A stretch of DNA of 64,000 nucleotides, taken from an uncultured Bacteroides sp. (GTDB lineage Bacteria; Bacteroidota; Bacteroidia; Bacteroidales; Bacteroidaceae). Shown one piece after another: positions 25,338 to 34,742 of this stretch. Within the stretch, counting starts at the first letter, position 1, and the number at the start of each line of letters is the position of its first letter. The stretch covers positions 1 to 64,000 of the forward strand of contig CASDXF010000002.1 in the NCBI GenBank assembly GCA_949285075.1, in the 5' to 3' direction. The notes beneath the pieces were generated by a model. It saw only the letters and a list, made by a program, of their open reading frames with translations. It made no database searches and was not told the origin of the DNA. Position numbers and translations under genes: made by a program.

Positions 25338-26748
25338 CCGTAACGGGAACGCCGGTCATGAAGGCGTATTTCCTTATCTCGTCGGCTACGTGCCCCACGC
25401 CTATGGCGCAATGGTGAGACGGGCCGGCCTTGCTCCACCGTTCGATAAACGCTTTGGCGGATATGGCGAACCGGTATCGGCTGTTCAGGTTGCCTATGTT
25501 CAGGATGGGGCCGGGTACGGATTCCCCTTCGGCGACGAGGAGCGAGACGCCTTCTTTGCCCTCGACGACGGAGAGTAAGGTTACGGGGCCGTGCTTTACG
25601 GACATCTGTATGGAAAGCCCTTTCCCGGGCTTTCCGTGGTAGACGGGTAGCGGAACCAGTCGCGCCCGTCCCTCAGCGATGAGGAAGTGGGCGGGGCCGT
25701 CGTGCCCTAGCATCACGATGTCGTCGTTGAAGTCCATCGCGTAGAACTCCGAGAAGCAGCCTCCCGCGCCCAATAGGGACATGATCTTCATCGCCTGCGC
25801 GTTCTTTACCTCATACTCTCCCGCTATGGGGATGTCTTTTCCAGTGAGCAGCGTGTTTCCCGCGATGACGGAGGTTACGATGTCCTCATACTCGTTTCCC
25901 GCCGTGCCCGCATAGTAATAAGCCATTGAACCTAACCGGTGTTTCTCTATCAGGCGGTCTAAGGCTACCGAGGTGCGGGCCGCCCGCCCTATTTCGTAGT
26001 CGGAGCACGCCTCGTCGATGATAAAGACGGACTTGAACTCCTCGACTTTCCGCTGGATATCTTCCTGAGTCACCGCTCGTCTCAGTTCCGCCAGTTCGCA
26101 CATCTCGATGACCTCGACATGAGTCCCGAAGGTAACGCTTTGCAGTTTCAGGTCGGAATACACGTCCACCATCCCTCCGTAGTAGTTGCCAAGTACGCCC
26201 ATGCGATTGGTGCGCATTCCCCGTGACACCCGTGCGGCTCTAATCCACTGGATAATCTCCCGCCAAGCCTCCGGGTCGTCCAGATAGCCTGAAACGATGT
26301 CGTACTTGACGGAAGCTCGATTAAATACGGAGCAGAACTCCGGGACGGAACATGCCTGACAGTTGGCGAGCCACTCTCCCGTCATCGCTCCTCTGTCGCC
26401 CATACCGTTCAGCTTGTCGTAGTCTATGGCCGGAAGAGGTTGCAGGTTCAGCAGAATGACGGGGACGTTCAGCTTGTTGATTATCGGTATGAGGGTAGAG
26501 GAGAGCGCATAGGTGGAGATGAAGATAAACAACAACTCTACCTCTTCCCGTTTCATCAGGCTTGCCGTTTCGTTGGCTTTCTCCACGTCATCCACCATCC
26601 CGACGTTTACTACCTTCGTTTTTCCCTCGCGCTCCATCCTTTCCCCGATAGTCCGCTGATAGCCGTTCAGCCTGTCTAATAAGCCCTCGAACTGTCCCCA
26701 ATATGTATTCAGTCCGACTCCCATTAATCCTATTTTTACATCTTCCAT
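25327..26748 (-). CDS. L-arabinose/L-fucose isomerase-like protein
   Basis: A 473-residue cytosolic protein resembling the AraA-like branch of the arabinose/fucose isomerase superfamily: start KIGLMGVGLNTYWGQFEGLL, LFIFISTYALSSTLIPIINK, GVLGNYYGGMVDVYSDLK, and a C-terminal part with EFYAMDFNDDIVMLGHDGPA and a late His-containing segment (PSHHCAIGVGHV). Length fits the family. The enzyme should interconvert an aldose and ketose; which sugar cannot be told from sequence, but the upstream GH106 gene suggests a deoxy-sugar or pentose released from a plant or bacterial glycan. It starts 26 bases after the GH106 stop, so the two form an operon. Confidence 0.78.
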   Translation of the reverse strand: MEDVKIGLMGVGLNTYWGQFEGLLDRLNGYQRTIGERMEREGKTKVVNVGMVDDVEKANETASLMKREEVELLFIFISTYALSSTLIPIINKLNVPVILLNLQPLPAIDYDKLNGMGDRGAMTGEWLANCQACSVPEFCSVFNRASVKYDIVSGYLDDPEAWREIIQWIRAARVSRGMRTNRMGVLGNYYGGMVDVYSDLKLQSVTFGTHVEVIEMCELAELRRAVTQEDIQRKVEEFKSVFIIDEACSDYEIGRAARTSVALDRLIEKHRLGSMAYYYAGTAGNEYEDIVTSVIAGNTLLTGKDIPIAGEYEVKNAQAMKIMSLLGAGGCFSEFYAMDFNDDIVMLGHDGPAHFLIAEGRARLVPLPVYHGKPGKGLSIQMSVKHGPVTLLSVVEGKEGVSLLVAEGESVPGPILNIGNLNSRYRFAISAKAFIERWSKAGPSHHCAIGVGHVADEIRKYAFMTGVPVTVIS

Positions 26749-26774
26749 TTTGATATCTGTGTCTGATTAAGTTA

Positions 26775-29700
26775 TTATTCCGCAGAGCTTATGACGCTGA
26801 AATCCTCCATCAGTCCGTAGTCGGCTTGGTTATAGTCGCTTCCCGGAATCTGCTTGCTTACCCCGCTCCAATGCCACGGTCCCATGATGCCGACGTCGTG
26901 GTTGTAGTGAGGACCGAACAGGTTGCGCAGGCTGCCTATGACTCTGATCTCTATCCGGTTGTCACCCTCTTTCAGATAGGGAGACAAGTCGAAGCGGTAA
27001 GGTTGGTAGGCGATGACTCCGGCTTTCGCACCGTTCACATACACCTCGGCTACTGTCCCTTTCCACTTGCCCAGTTGCAGGCTGTAGCGTAGGTTCGTAT
27101 TGTCAATGCGATAGAACTTGTTGTACGATACTCCCCATGAATAGAAGGGCTGTCCTTGCTCCCGCCAACTTCCCAAGTTCAGGCTTTCCGCCGATTTTCT
27201 CATAATCCAACCGTTGGGAGCGGATTCCAACGCAAAGTCGCCCATGACGTACACTGGAGCTATTTCGGCGTAAATGCTCATCGGGCTGACGGACAATTCT
27301 ACTTCGTTTACTCCTTCTTTGACGCACGCTCCAATGAAATACGTACCGAAGCGGCTATCCAAAAACGCCTTGCCTTCCGCCGCCTGTAACGCGACACCGT
27401 TTACTTTCACGTTCCAGACTTTCGGTTGTTCGGCTATCAGTCTCATGCCTTTCTTGTTTATCTCTCCCGCTACGATAAAGTGATACTTCACTTTGATATC
27501 TCCCGTGCGGAAAGTGTCCCTTTCCACCACCTTACGCTTATACTGTATGGCGCTGTTCCACGGGTCGGCCATTCCGTAGTGTTGATAGAGCCGGTTGCAG
27601 GCTTCTACCGTGTAAAGGTTCTTCTCCGCCTTTCCGTCTATTTCCAAGTCGCAGAAGTCCAACGTCATCGCGTTGTCTTGCAGACGCTTTACGGTCAGCG
27701 AACCGGTGGCTTTCATCTCTCTTCCGTCAGCCATTGGCAGCCTTTCCTTATATGGATTACGGGACGACGGGGAGCAGAACAGTATCAGGCTTCCGGCGGG
27801 CGGGAGCGAGAATGTGGCTTCCGTCTTTCCGTCTTTCTCCGTGGACGGATAGGCGTACAGCTCACCCGACATGCCGTCTATTTCGGTCAGGCTCTTTCCG
27901 TTCAGGCTCACCGTGCCCGTGGCCGTCTCGGTCAGCGAGGAATTGACGAGGAACAGCAGCTCTCCGTCCTCGTACGTCCTGCGCTGATGGTAGAGGTGGT
28001 TGCCCGACACGTTGGCGAACCGTATCTTGTCACTGGCGAACGAGGTGGCGATGGCCTGCTCGTCCAGTTGGCCGTAAGAGACAATCCGGTCGGCGTATTT
28101 CTTCAGGAATGCGGTCAGCTCTGCGCTTTCCTTTCCGTCTATCAGCGAGGGAGAGGAGAACAGTATCAGCTCGCCTCCCGACTCGACGAACTTCCGCAGC
28201 AGGCGGAACGTTTCCGCGTTCAGGTTCTCGGTCATGGGAGGAAGTACGACTTTCCTGTAGCTTCGTTGGCCGACGATAAACTGGCCCCGTTTCACGTTGC
28301 CCCGGTCTTTGATGATGTTTTCCGACCCCAAGTCATATTCTACCTGACTCTTCTCCAACCGCGTGACGAAGTTCTGGAAGTTGACCCCAACCTCCATCGT
28401 CTTGGCGTGTCCTCTGATGTGAGAGAAGTACATCCACGCCGTGGTGGTAGGCTCTATCACCAAGATGTCGTTCAGCTGCTCGCCTTGACTCAGCAGCAGG
28501 GAGAGGCGGGCGAAGTAGTCGTTTTGCGTCTTGTAGTCCGCCCACCACGGCGACAGCGAGGTGAACACCGGCGGATAGTCGTACTTGCGCGCTCCGACGA
28601 TGGTCATGTGCGCCAAGTGTTGGTTCATGAAGTTTACGCCCAACACGTATTCCCAGTCGCCCAACCGTTTCAGGTCCTCGAAGGTTTCGTCCCATCCTCC
28701 TCCGCCGTACGTCTCGCTTAGCGTGCGGGTATAGCCCATCTGATTGGCCACGCTGCTCAGCTCCTTCACCGCCCTGACGTTGCCGAACTGCGCCTGCGGG
28801 TGGTTCTCGTTGTATTGGTTGAACAGCATGTCGATGGCCGGCATCTGATGCCATGCGTACATCGCCATGTTGTCTCCTCCGTGCGCCATATTCGGCCAAC
28901 CGTGTTCCCAGTAGTGGCCGGTCCATTTCAAGTTCTTCTTTTCGCAATACTCGTGGTAGGGCTTGCACCAACGGTCGATAAACAGTTGGGTGAGTGTCTT
29001 CATATAGTTATGGCGCACCTCCTTCCAGTTTCCGGTCTCCTCCACCAACAGCGGCAGTACTGATTTCAGGTCATATCCCCATTGCCGCTTGAAGAGGTCG
29101 AACAGTCCCGGTGTCCAGCGTATCGAGCCTCCGGGATTCTCGATGTTCGGCTCGTCGGTGAACACGCCCTTAACCACCGTGCCCAATTCGTTTCCGAGCG
29201 TCTTTTCGTAGCCGGACATGGTAATCTCCAGAAACTTCTCCGTCACTCCGGGGTAAAGCAAGTCCACGTACGAGTATCCGCCGTGCCAGTCGCTCCGGCC
29301 GTAGTACGCCTTATTATATAGGTAATATTCTCCCTTCTCTCCCTTATATTGCTCCAGTTCAGCCGTGATGTCCTTGAAGGTTTCTCCCTCTTTCTTCAGG
29401 CAGAAGAAGTAATCTTTCGCGTTGTCGGGTAGTATCTCCGCCTTCGCGAACGCCAATCCTTGACCTAAGCAGTACGACTCGGGCATCTCGGCGGGGACGT
29501 GTCCTCCCGCAAACCCGCTCGGGTAGGAGTTCTCGTCGTAAATCCAGATGTCCAGTCCCAATTCCTTACCCTTCTCTACGCTATACTTGAACAGCCTGAA
29601 CCATTCGTCGGAAAGATATTCGGTGATAAGTCCCGGCCGGGGATGGACGAAGGCGCCGCCGAATCCCTGTTCCTTCAGCTCGCCTAGCATCCGGTCGATG

Positions 29701-29906
29701 TCCTCTGTGGTGACGTCGGTGTTCCATACCCATAATGGGGCCGAACGGAACGATTTATCCGGGTCTTTCAGCGACCCTTTCAGTTTCTCGAAACGCGTCT
29801 CGCGAGGCTGGGCCTGCGCCGTGTCATTCGCCTGAGCGCATAAAGTCAGCAAGCCTATGGCCGCCGCTTTACCGATGGAGAGAATATTCGCCTTCATGCT
29901 ATTCAT
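26775..29906 (-). CDS. GH106-like alpha-L-rhamnosidase, secreted
   Basis: A 1043-residue protein (start ATG 29906, or 29897) with a signal peptide (KAAAIGLLTLCAQANDTAQA). The N-terminal barrel has the family pattern RSAPLWVWNTDVTTEDIDRM, FGGAFVHPRPGLITEYLSDE and LGLDIWIYDENSYPSGFAGG. The middle includes GHYWEHGWPNMAHGGDNMAM. The C-terminal region has GH2-like beta-sandwich features (VYVNGAKAGVIAYQPYRFDL, NLFGPHYNHDVG). GH106 enzymes cleave terminal L-rhamnose from pectic side chains or rhamnolipids, in the periplasm or at the surface. It is the first gene of an operon with the isomerase; a promoter box lies at 29933-29940. Confidence 0.85.
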   Translation of the reverse strand: MNSMKANILSIGKAAAIGLLTLCAQANDTAQAQPRETRFEKLKGSLKDPDKSFRSAPLWVWNTDVTTEDIDRMLGELKEQGFGGAFVHPRPGLITEYLSDEWFRLFKYSVEKGKELGLDIWIYDENSYPSGFAGGHVPAEMPESYCLGQGLAFAKAEILPDNAKDYFFCLKKEGETFKDITAELEQYKGEKGEYYLYNKAYYGRSDWHGGYSYVDLLYPGVTEKFLEITMSGYEKTLGNELGTVVKGVFTDEPNIENPGGSIRWTPGLFDLFKRQWGYDLKSVLPLLVEETGNWKEVRHNYMKTLTQLFIDRWCKPYHEYCEKKNLKWTGHYWEHGWPNMAHGGDNMAMYAWHQMPAIDMLFNQYNENHPQAQFGNVRAVKELSSVANQMGYTRTLSETYGGGGWDETFEDLKRLGDWEYVLGVNFMNQHLAHMTIVGARKYDYPPVFTSLSPWWADYKTQNDYFARLSLLLSQGEQLNDILVIEPTTTAWMYFSHIRGHAKTMEVGVNFQNFVTRLEKSQVEYDLGSENIIKDRGNVKRGQFIVGQRSYRKVVLPPMTENLNAETFRLLRKFVESGGELILFSSPSLIDGKESAELTAFLKKYADRIVSYGQLDEQAIATSFASDKIRFANVSGNHLYHQRRTYEDGELLFLVNSSLTETATGTVSLNGKSLTEIDGMSGELYAYPSTEKDGKTEATFSLPPAGSLILFCSPSSRNPYKERLPMADGREMKATGSLTVKRLQDNAMTLDFCDLEIDGKAEKNLYTVEACNRLYQHYGMADPWNSAIQYKRKVVERDTFRTGDIKVKYHFIVAGEINKKGMRLIAEQPKVWNVKVNGVALQAAEGKAFLDSRFGTYFIGACVKEGVNEVELSVSPMSIYAEIAPVYVMGDFALESAPNGWIMRKSAESLNLGSWREQGQPFYSWGVSYNKFYRIDNTNLRYSLQLGKWKGTVAEVYVNGAKAGVIAYQPYRFDLSPYLKEGDNRIEIRVIGSLRNLFGPHYNHDVGIMGPWHWSGVSKQIPGSDYNQADYGLMEDFSVISSAE

Positions 29907-29932
29907 GTTGTTTGATGTTTGTTATGATGATA

Positions 29933-29940
29933 CAAAAGTA
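29933..29940 (-). promoter_or_regulatory. Promoter -7 box of the GH106/isomerase operon
   Basis: CAAAAGTA on the plus strand reads TACTTTTG on the coding strand, a match to TAnnTTTG. It places transcription start about 20 bases before ATG 29906. Confidence 0.55.
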
Positions 29941-30065
29941 ATCCGTTCATAAGAGTCGGACTTCCATATTATGACACATTTCTTTTGCGAAATGATATTT
30001 GTTTTCCAGTAGGCCTCGGATGTCGTTTCCCGAGGCCGTATGTGTATGGCTTAACAACGAGGAGA

Positions 30066-30260
30066 ATTCACATTAGGCCTCCTTCATTTGTCAGCCCGCC
30101 CTGCGGCTCGTGAGGGATAGCCCTACGGCTCGCGAGAAACAGGGCAGCGGCTCGCGAGAAACAGCCCTGTTTCTCGAACGGATAATAAGGCGCTGATAAT
30201 AAGCTATTTCGTGCCAAGTGAAATGACGGCGCTTTTTTTATGACCGATTGGGGTTAATCC
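30066..30260 (+). repeat. Long intergenic repeat element, copy C
   Basis: Three full 22-bp units at 30097, 30119 and 30141, then a partial unit giving a perfect 10-bp hairpin CGAGAAACAG-CC-CTGTTTCTCG (30154-30175). The tail AAGGCGCTGATAATAAG matches copies A and B, and the end (GACCGATTGGGGTTAATCC) matches copy A. It overlaps the last codons of the minus-strand peptidase gene. Confidence 0.8.
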
Positions 30261-31320
30261 GCAGTCCGTCCAGTAGTTCCAGATACAGTCCGATGGCTTC
30301 CTCTATCTCTCTCAGCATGACGTACTCGTCGGCGGTGTGCGAGCGCGAGGAGCGTCCCGGCCCCATCTTGACCGAGGGGAAGGGCATCAGGGCTTGGTCG
30401 GAGAGGGTAGGCGAGCCGAAGGGCTTGCGTCCCGCCCTTACCGCCGCCCGCACGAACGGGTGGCTCTCGTCTATCCGCGAGGAGTTGAGGCGGAACGAGC
30501 GGGGGACGGCCTCGCACGACACGTGCTTCTTTATTTCGGCGAACAGCTCCTCGTTGCTGTACAGCTCGTTGCTGCGGATGTCGACCACGAACGCGCACTT
30601 GTCGGGGATGACGTTGTGCTGCGTTCCGGCGTTGACCATCGTGACGCTCATCTTTACCGGTCCCAGTAGCGGCGACTCTTTGGCGAAGCGGTAGTCGCGG
30701 AACCATTCAATGTCCTTCAGCGCCTTGTAGATGGCGTTGTCGCCCTCGTCGCGCGCGGCGTGCCCCGCCTTTCCGGTGGCCGTAATGTCAAGCACCATCA
30801 GCCCCTTCTCGGCGATGGCCGGCTGCATCTCCGTAGGTTCGCCCACAATGGCGAAGCTGACGGGCGGCAGTCCGGGCAGCACGCACTCGATGCCTCCCTT
30901 GCCCGACACCTCCTCCTCGCACGAGGCCAAGTAGATGAGGTTATAGTCCTGCGCCGTGCGGCAGAGTTGCAGGAAGACGTACAGCAGGGAGACCACGCTC
31001 GCTCCCGCGTCGTTGCTGCCCAATCCGTAGAGCTTTCCGTTCTCCTCCCGGGGGGTGAAGGGGTCTTTCCTCCATCCGTTCACGGGCTTCACCGTGTCTA
31101 TGTGCGAGTTGAGCAGGACGGTGGGTTTCTTCAGGTCGAACATGGGGCTGAGGCTCCATACGTTGTTGCCCTTGCGCCCCGTCTGCATTCCTTCCGCCTC
31201 GATGTGGTTCTGCAGGAAGTCGGCCGCTTGGGTTTCTTCCCGGCTGAGCGAGGGGATACTGATGAGCGATTTCAGTAGACTTACGGCTTCCGCCGACATG
31301 GATTGTATATCAAATTTCAT
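30238..31320 (-). CDS. M20 family peptidase, ArgE/DapE-like (acyl-ornithine/citrulline deacylase)
   Basis: 360 residues from ATG 31320; upstream in-frame codons lie within the promoter. Metal ligands of M20 enzymes are visible: HIDTVKP (His, then Asp), GSNDAGASVV, SCEEEVSGKGG and GEPTEMQP, with an H near the C-terminus in RSSRSHTADE. Cytosolic. In Bacteroidetes this group removes the acyl (often succinyl) group in arginine synthesis; a DapE-like role cannot be excluded from sequence. It is divergent from the acyl-CoA synthetase gene. Its 3' end runs into repeat element C. Confidence 0.82.
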   Translation of the reverse strand: MKFDIQSMSAEAVSLLKSLISIPSLSREETQAADFLQNHIEAEGMQTGRKGNNVWSLSPMFDLKKPTVLLNSHIDTVKPVNGWRKDPFTPREENGKLYGLGSNDAGASVVSLLYVFLQLCRTAQDYNLIYLASCEEEVSGKGGIECVLPGLPPVSFAIVGEPTEMQPAIAEKGLMVLDITATGKAGHAARDEGDNAIYKALKDIEWFRDYRFAKESPLLGPVKMSVTMVNAGTQHNVIPDKCAFVVDIRSNELYSNEELFAEIKKHVSCEAVPRSFRLNSSRIDESHPFVRAAVRAGRKPFGSPTLSDQALMPFPSVKMGPGRSSRSHTADEYVMLREIEEAIGLYLELLDGLRINPNRS

Positions 31321-31355
31321 TGTAAGGATTGATTTATGTAAGTAGAAATGTTGCA

Positions 31356-31404
31356 CAAAGGTAGCGCTTTTGCGCATTCGTCTCAAATAAAACCCTTATC
31401 TTTG
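31356..31404. promoter_or_regulatory. Divergent promoters between the peptidase and acyl-CoA synthetase genes
   Basis: CAAAGGTA at 31356-31363 reads TACCTTTG on the minus strand, 36 bases from ATG 31320. TATCTTTG at 31397-31404 reads rightward, 29 bases before ATG 31433, with a TTTG at 31369-31372. Both match TAnnTTTG. Confidence 0.65.
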
Positions 31405-31432
31405 TGCAATATTGTTTAATATAATAAAAACT

Positions 31433-33238
31433 ATGGCTTATCATCATTTATCTGTCTTGGTGCATCGTCAGGCTGAAAAGTATGGCGATAAGGTCGCGTT
31501 GAAGTATCGCGACTACGAGACAGGGCGATGGATTCCGGTGACGTGGAACGAGTTCTCCCAAAGAGTGAGGCAGGCGGCGAATGCGCTTGTCGCGTTGGGA
31601 GTGAAGGAGGAGGAGAACATCGGCGTCTTTTCGCAGAATATGCCCGAATGGTTTTATGTGGACTTCGGCGCTTTCGGCAACAGGGCAGTGACCGTTCCTC
31701 TCTACGCGACAAGCTCGGCCGGGCAGGCGAAGTACATTATCGACGACGCGCAGATTCGCTATCTGTTTGTGGGCGAGCAGTATCAGTACGACGTGGCTTT
31801 CAGCGTCTTCGGCTTTTGTTCCTCTTTGGAGCAGCTTGTCATTTTCGACCGCTCGGTGAAGAAAGACCCGCGCGACCTCTCTTCCATCTATTTCGACGAG
31901 TTCATGGCGAAGGGTGAAGGGCTACCTTACAACGACGTGGTGGAGGAGCGCACGTCGAGAGCCTCTTATGATGATTTGGCCAACATACTTTATACCTCCG
32001 GAACCACCGGAGAGCCTAAAGGCGTGATGCTGCACCATTCCTGCTATCTGGCACAGTTTCAGGTGCACGACGAGCGGCTGAGCATTGTGACTGACAAGGA
32101 CGTGTCCATGAACTTCCTTCCGCTGACGCACGTGTTCGAGAAGGCGTGGTGTTACTTCTGCATTCATAGGGGAGTGCAAATCTGCGTCAATCTTCGGCCC
32201 ACCGACATACAGACCACTATCAAGGAGATACGCCCGTCGCTGATGTGCAGCGTGCCGCGCTTTTGGGAGAAGGTCTATGCGGGAGTACAGGAAAGGATAC
32301 GTTCGGCCATGGGCCTGAAACGGTTATTGATGCTCGATGCCCTGAGAGTCGGGCGGATTTACAACTTGGACTATTTGCGCTTGGGAAAGAAGCCCCCGAT
32401 GGCTATCCAACTCAAATATCAGTTTTACGAGAAGACGATTTACGCCTTACTGAAGAAGATTATCGGCATCGAGAACGGGGTCTGTTTCCCTACGGCCGGA
32501 GCCGCCGTCCCCGACGAGGTGAACGCGTTCGTCCATTCGGTGGGCATCAATATGGTGGTCGGCTATGGGCTGACGGAGTCCACCGCTACCGTGTCGTGTA
32601 CCCTGCCCGTAGGCTACGAGATAGGTTCGGTGGGCGTAGTGCTGCCGGGCTTGGAGGTGAAGATTGGCGAGAATAGCGAGGTGCTGCTGCGCGGCAAGAG
32701 CATCACGAAGGGATACTATAAGAAGACGGAGGCGACGCAAGCCGCCATTGATGAGGAGGGATGGTTCCATACGGGTGACGCGGGCTACTTCAAGGACGGG
32801 CAGCTTTATCTGACGGAACGGATTAAGGACTTGTTCAAGACTTCGAACGGGAAGTATATCGCCCCGCAAGCGTTGGAGACGAAGTTGGTGATAGACCGCT
32901 ACATAGACCAAATAGCCATTATCGCCGACCAACGCAAGTTCGTATCGGCGCTGATTGTACCGGAGTACGAGTTGTTGGAAGAGTACGCCAAGAGGAAGAA
33001 AATCAAATATAAGAATATGGACGAGCTGCTGAGGCATCCCCGGATTATCGGACTATTCCGGGCGCGCATCGACACGTTGCAGCAGCAGTTCGCCCACTAC
33101 GAGCAGATAAAGCGCTTCACCCTGTTGCGCGAGCCTTTCAGCATGGAACGGGGCGAGCTGACTAATACCCTGAAGCTGCGGCGTGCGGTGGTGGCGGCTA
33201 ACTATAAGGATATAATAGATAAAATGTATGACGACTAA
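31433..33238 (+). CDS. Long-chain acyl-CoA synthetase (AMP-binding)
   Basis: 601 residues from ATG 31433, placed after the promoter. The adenylate-forming signature ILYTSGTTGEPKGVMLHHS is near 185, GYGLTESTATVS near 380, GWFHTGDAGYF near 443 and the C-terminal lysine region RIKDLFKTSNGKYIAPQALE near 465. This is the FadD/FAA1-like class that activates fatty acids with CoA and ATP, cytosolic or at the inner membrane. Bacteria of this group use it mainly to recycle exogenous fatty acids into lipids. No partner genes are adjacent. Confidence 0.9.
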   Translation: MAYHHLSVLVHRQAEKYGDKVALKYRDYETGRWIPVTWNEFSQRVRQAANALVALGVKEEENIGVFSQNMPEWFYVDFGAFGNRAVTVPLYATSSAGQAKYIIDDAQIRYLFVGEQYQYDVAFSVFGFCSSLEQLVIFDRSVKKDPRDLSSIYFDEFMAKGEGLPYNDVVEERTSRASYDDLANILYTSGTTGEPKGVMLHHSCYLAQFQVHDERLSIVTDKDVSMNFLPLTHVFEKAWCYFCIHRGVQICVNLRPTDIQTTIKEIRPSLMCSVPRFWEKVYAGVQERIRSAMGLKRLLMLDALRVGRIYNLDYLRLGKKPPMAIQLKYQFYEKTIYALLKKIIGIENGVCFPTAGAAVPDEVNAFVHSVGINMVVGYGLTESTATVSCTLPVGYEIGSVGVVLPGLEVKIGENSEVLLRGKSITKGYYKKTEATQAAIDEEGWFHTGDAGYFKDGQLYLTERIKDLFKTSNGKYIAPQALETKLVIDRYIDQIAIIADQRKFVSALIVPEYELLEEYAKRKKIKYKNMDELLRHPRIIGLFRARIDTLQQQFAHYEQIKRFTLLREPFSMERGELTNTLKLRRAVVAANYKDIIDKMYDD

Positions 33239-33303
33239 GCGGTGGCGAATCTGCTTTTGACGGGTTTGCCCTGCCGATTTTTTAATTAAAAATAGAACCG
33301 ATA

Positions 33304-34420
33304 ATGATTACAGTAGAACAATTAAAAGACGTGAAAGAGCGCACGGATGCGCTGAGGAGGTATCTTTGACATCGACGGGAAGAAAGTTCAAGTCGAGGAG
33401 GAACAGCTAAGGACGCAGGCTCCGGGATTCTGGGACGACCAGAAGAAGGCGGAGGCGCAGATGAAGCTGGTAAAGGATTTACAGAAGTGGATTAACGGAT
33501 ACGAGGAGGTCAAGACCTTGACGGACGAGTTGGCTCTGGCCTTCGACTTCTATAAGGAGGAACTGGTTACGGAGGAGGATGTAGACACCGCCTACTCGAA
33601 AGCCTTAACGGCGGTGGAGGCGTTGGAACTGAAGAATATGCTTCGTGAGGAAGCCGACCAGATGGACTGCGTGCTGAAAATCAACTCGGGAGCCGGAGGC
33701 ACGGAGAGTCAGGACTGGGCTTCCATGCTGATGCGTATGTATCTGCGTTACGCCGAGATGAGCGGTTACAAGGCCACCATCGCCAACCTTCAGGAGGGAG
33801 ACGAGGCCGGGATAAAGACCTGCACCATCAACATCGAGGGAGATTTTGCCTACGGTTACCTGAAGGGCGAGAACGGCGTACACCGCTTGGTGCGCGTATC
33901 TCCGTACAATGCGCAAGGTAAGCGCATGACTTCTTTCGCTTCGGTGTTCGTCACGCCGTTGGTGGACGACAGCATTGAGGTGAACATCGAGCCTGCCCGC
34001 ATCTCGTGGGACACGTTCCGAAGCGGTGGAGCGGGAGGACAGAACGTCAACAAGGTGGAGTCCGGAGTCCGCCTGCGCTATCAGTATAAGGACCCTTATA
34101 CGGGCGAAGAGGAGGAAATCCTGATTGAGAACACGGAGACCCGTGACCAACCGAAGAACCGGGAGAACGCAATGAGACAGTTGCGCTCCATCCTTTACGA
34201 TAAGGAGATGAAGCACCGCATGGCGGAGCAGGAGAAGGTGGAGGCCGGAAAGAAGAAGATTGAATGGGGCTCTCAGATACGGAGTTACGTGTTTGATGAC
34301 CGTCGGGTGAAGGATCACCGTACGAATTACCAGACGTCGGACGTGAATGGCGTGATGGATGGAAAGTTAGACGGGTTTATCAAGGCCTATTTGATGGAAT
34401 TCTCTTCGAAAGAATCATAA
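33304..34420 (+). CDS. prfB: Peptide chain release factor 2, with programmed +1 frameshift
   Basis: RF2 ends translation at UGA and UAA. The gene starts at ATG 33304; after 21 codons an in-frame TGA (33367-33369) must be bypassed by a +1 shift at CTT, giving 371 residues. The second frame contains GGAGGQNVNKVESGVRLRY, the peptidyl-hydrolysis GGQ loop. In the stop-codon recognition position it has SPYNAQGKR rather than the textbook SPF; I believe this variant is usual in Bacteroidetes but could not check. Annotation that begins at 33461 misses the N-terminus. It sits 65 bases after the acyl-CoA synthetase. Confidence 0.95.
33355..33370 (+). promoter_or_regulatory. RF2 autoregulatory frameshift site
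   Basis: AGGAGG (33355-33360), TAT, CTT, TGA, C. The internal Shine-Dalgarno-like sequence stands three bases before the CTT slip codon and the TGA stop, the canonical arrangement. Low RF2 stalls the ribosome at TGA and favours the shift into the main frame. Confidence 0.92.
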
Positions 34421-34504
34421 AGGGCGAAAATAATAAGCGTTATTCTTGGAAACTTAAAAGATTTGCTCTTACTTTGTTAGCGTCGAACTTTAAAGCTAAC
34501 TATT

Positions 34505-34651
34505 ATGAGTAATAATATGAGTAATAAAAAGAAAGTGGCGCATCGGCAGCAGGAAGAGAAACAGGCTCAACGTGCGGTTAAGGTCGTGTTTATATCGTTG
34601 GTTGTCATCGCTTTGGTGATGATTGTCGCATTCTCTTTCTTGTATAGCTGA
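34505..34651 (+). CDS. Small single-pass membrane protein (48 residues)
   Basis: A short frame from ATG 34505 to TGA 34649-34651. The N-terminal half is polar and basic (MSNNMSNKKKVAHRQQEEKQ) and the C-terminal half is a membrane helix (VVFISLVVIALVMIVAFSFL). A terminator follows at 34663. Small tail-anchored-like proteins of this kind occur in Bacteroidales, but no function is recognised. The upstream region carries GTTAGC...GCTAAC arms. Confidence 0.6.
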   Translation: MSNNMSNKKKVAHRQQEEKQAQRAVKVVFISLVVIALVMIVAFSFLYS

Positions 34652-34662
34652 CGACCGTATGG

Positions 34663-34712
34663 AAAGGATGAAGAACGGAAGGCGTATCGCTTTTCATTCT
34701 TCATCCTTTTTT
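34663..34712 (+). terminator. Intrinsic terminator
   Basis: Perfect 13-bp arms: AAAGGATGAAGAA (34663-34675) and TTCTTCATCCTTT (34697-34709), followed by T residues. It ends the prfB/small membrane protein region. Confidence 0.8.
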
Positions 34713-34742
34713 CATTTCACGCTTTTTCAAGCTGAACAATAT

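Noticed and set aside
27426-28721. 431-codon plus-strand frame inside the GH106 gene.
   Set aside because: Antisense shadow of a well-supported gene; the composition of the translation is arginine/leucine-rich as expected for such shadows.
33461-34420. Starting RF2 at 33461.
   Set aside because: The true start is ATG 33304 with a programmed frameshift; the shorter form lacks the N-terminal domain.
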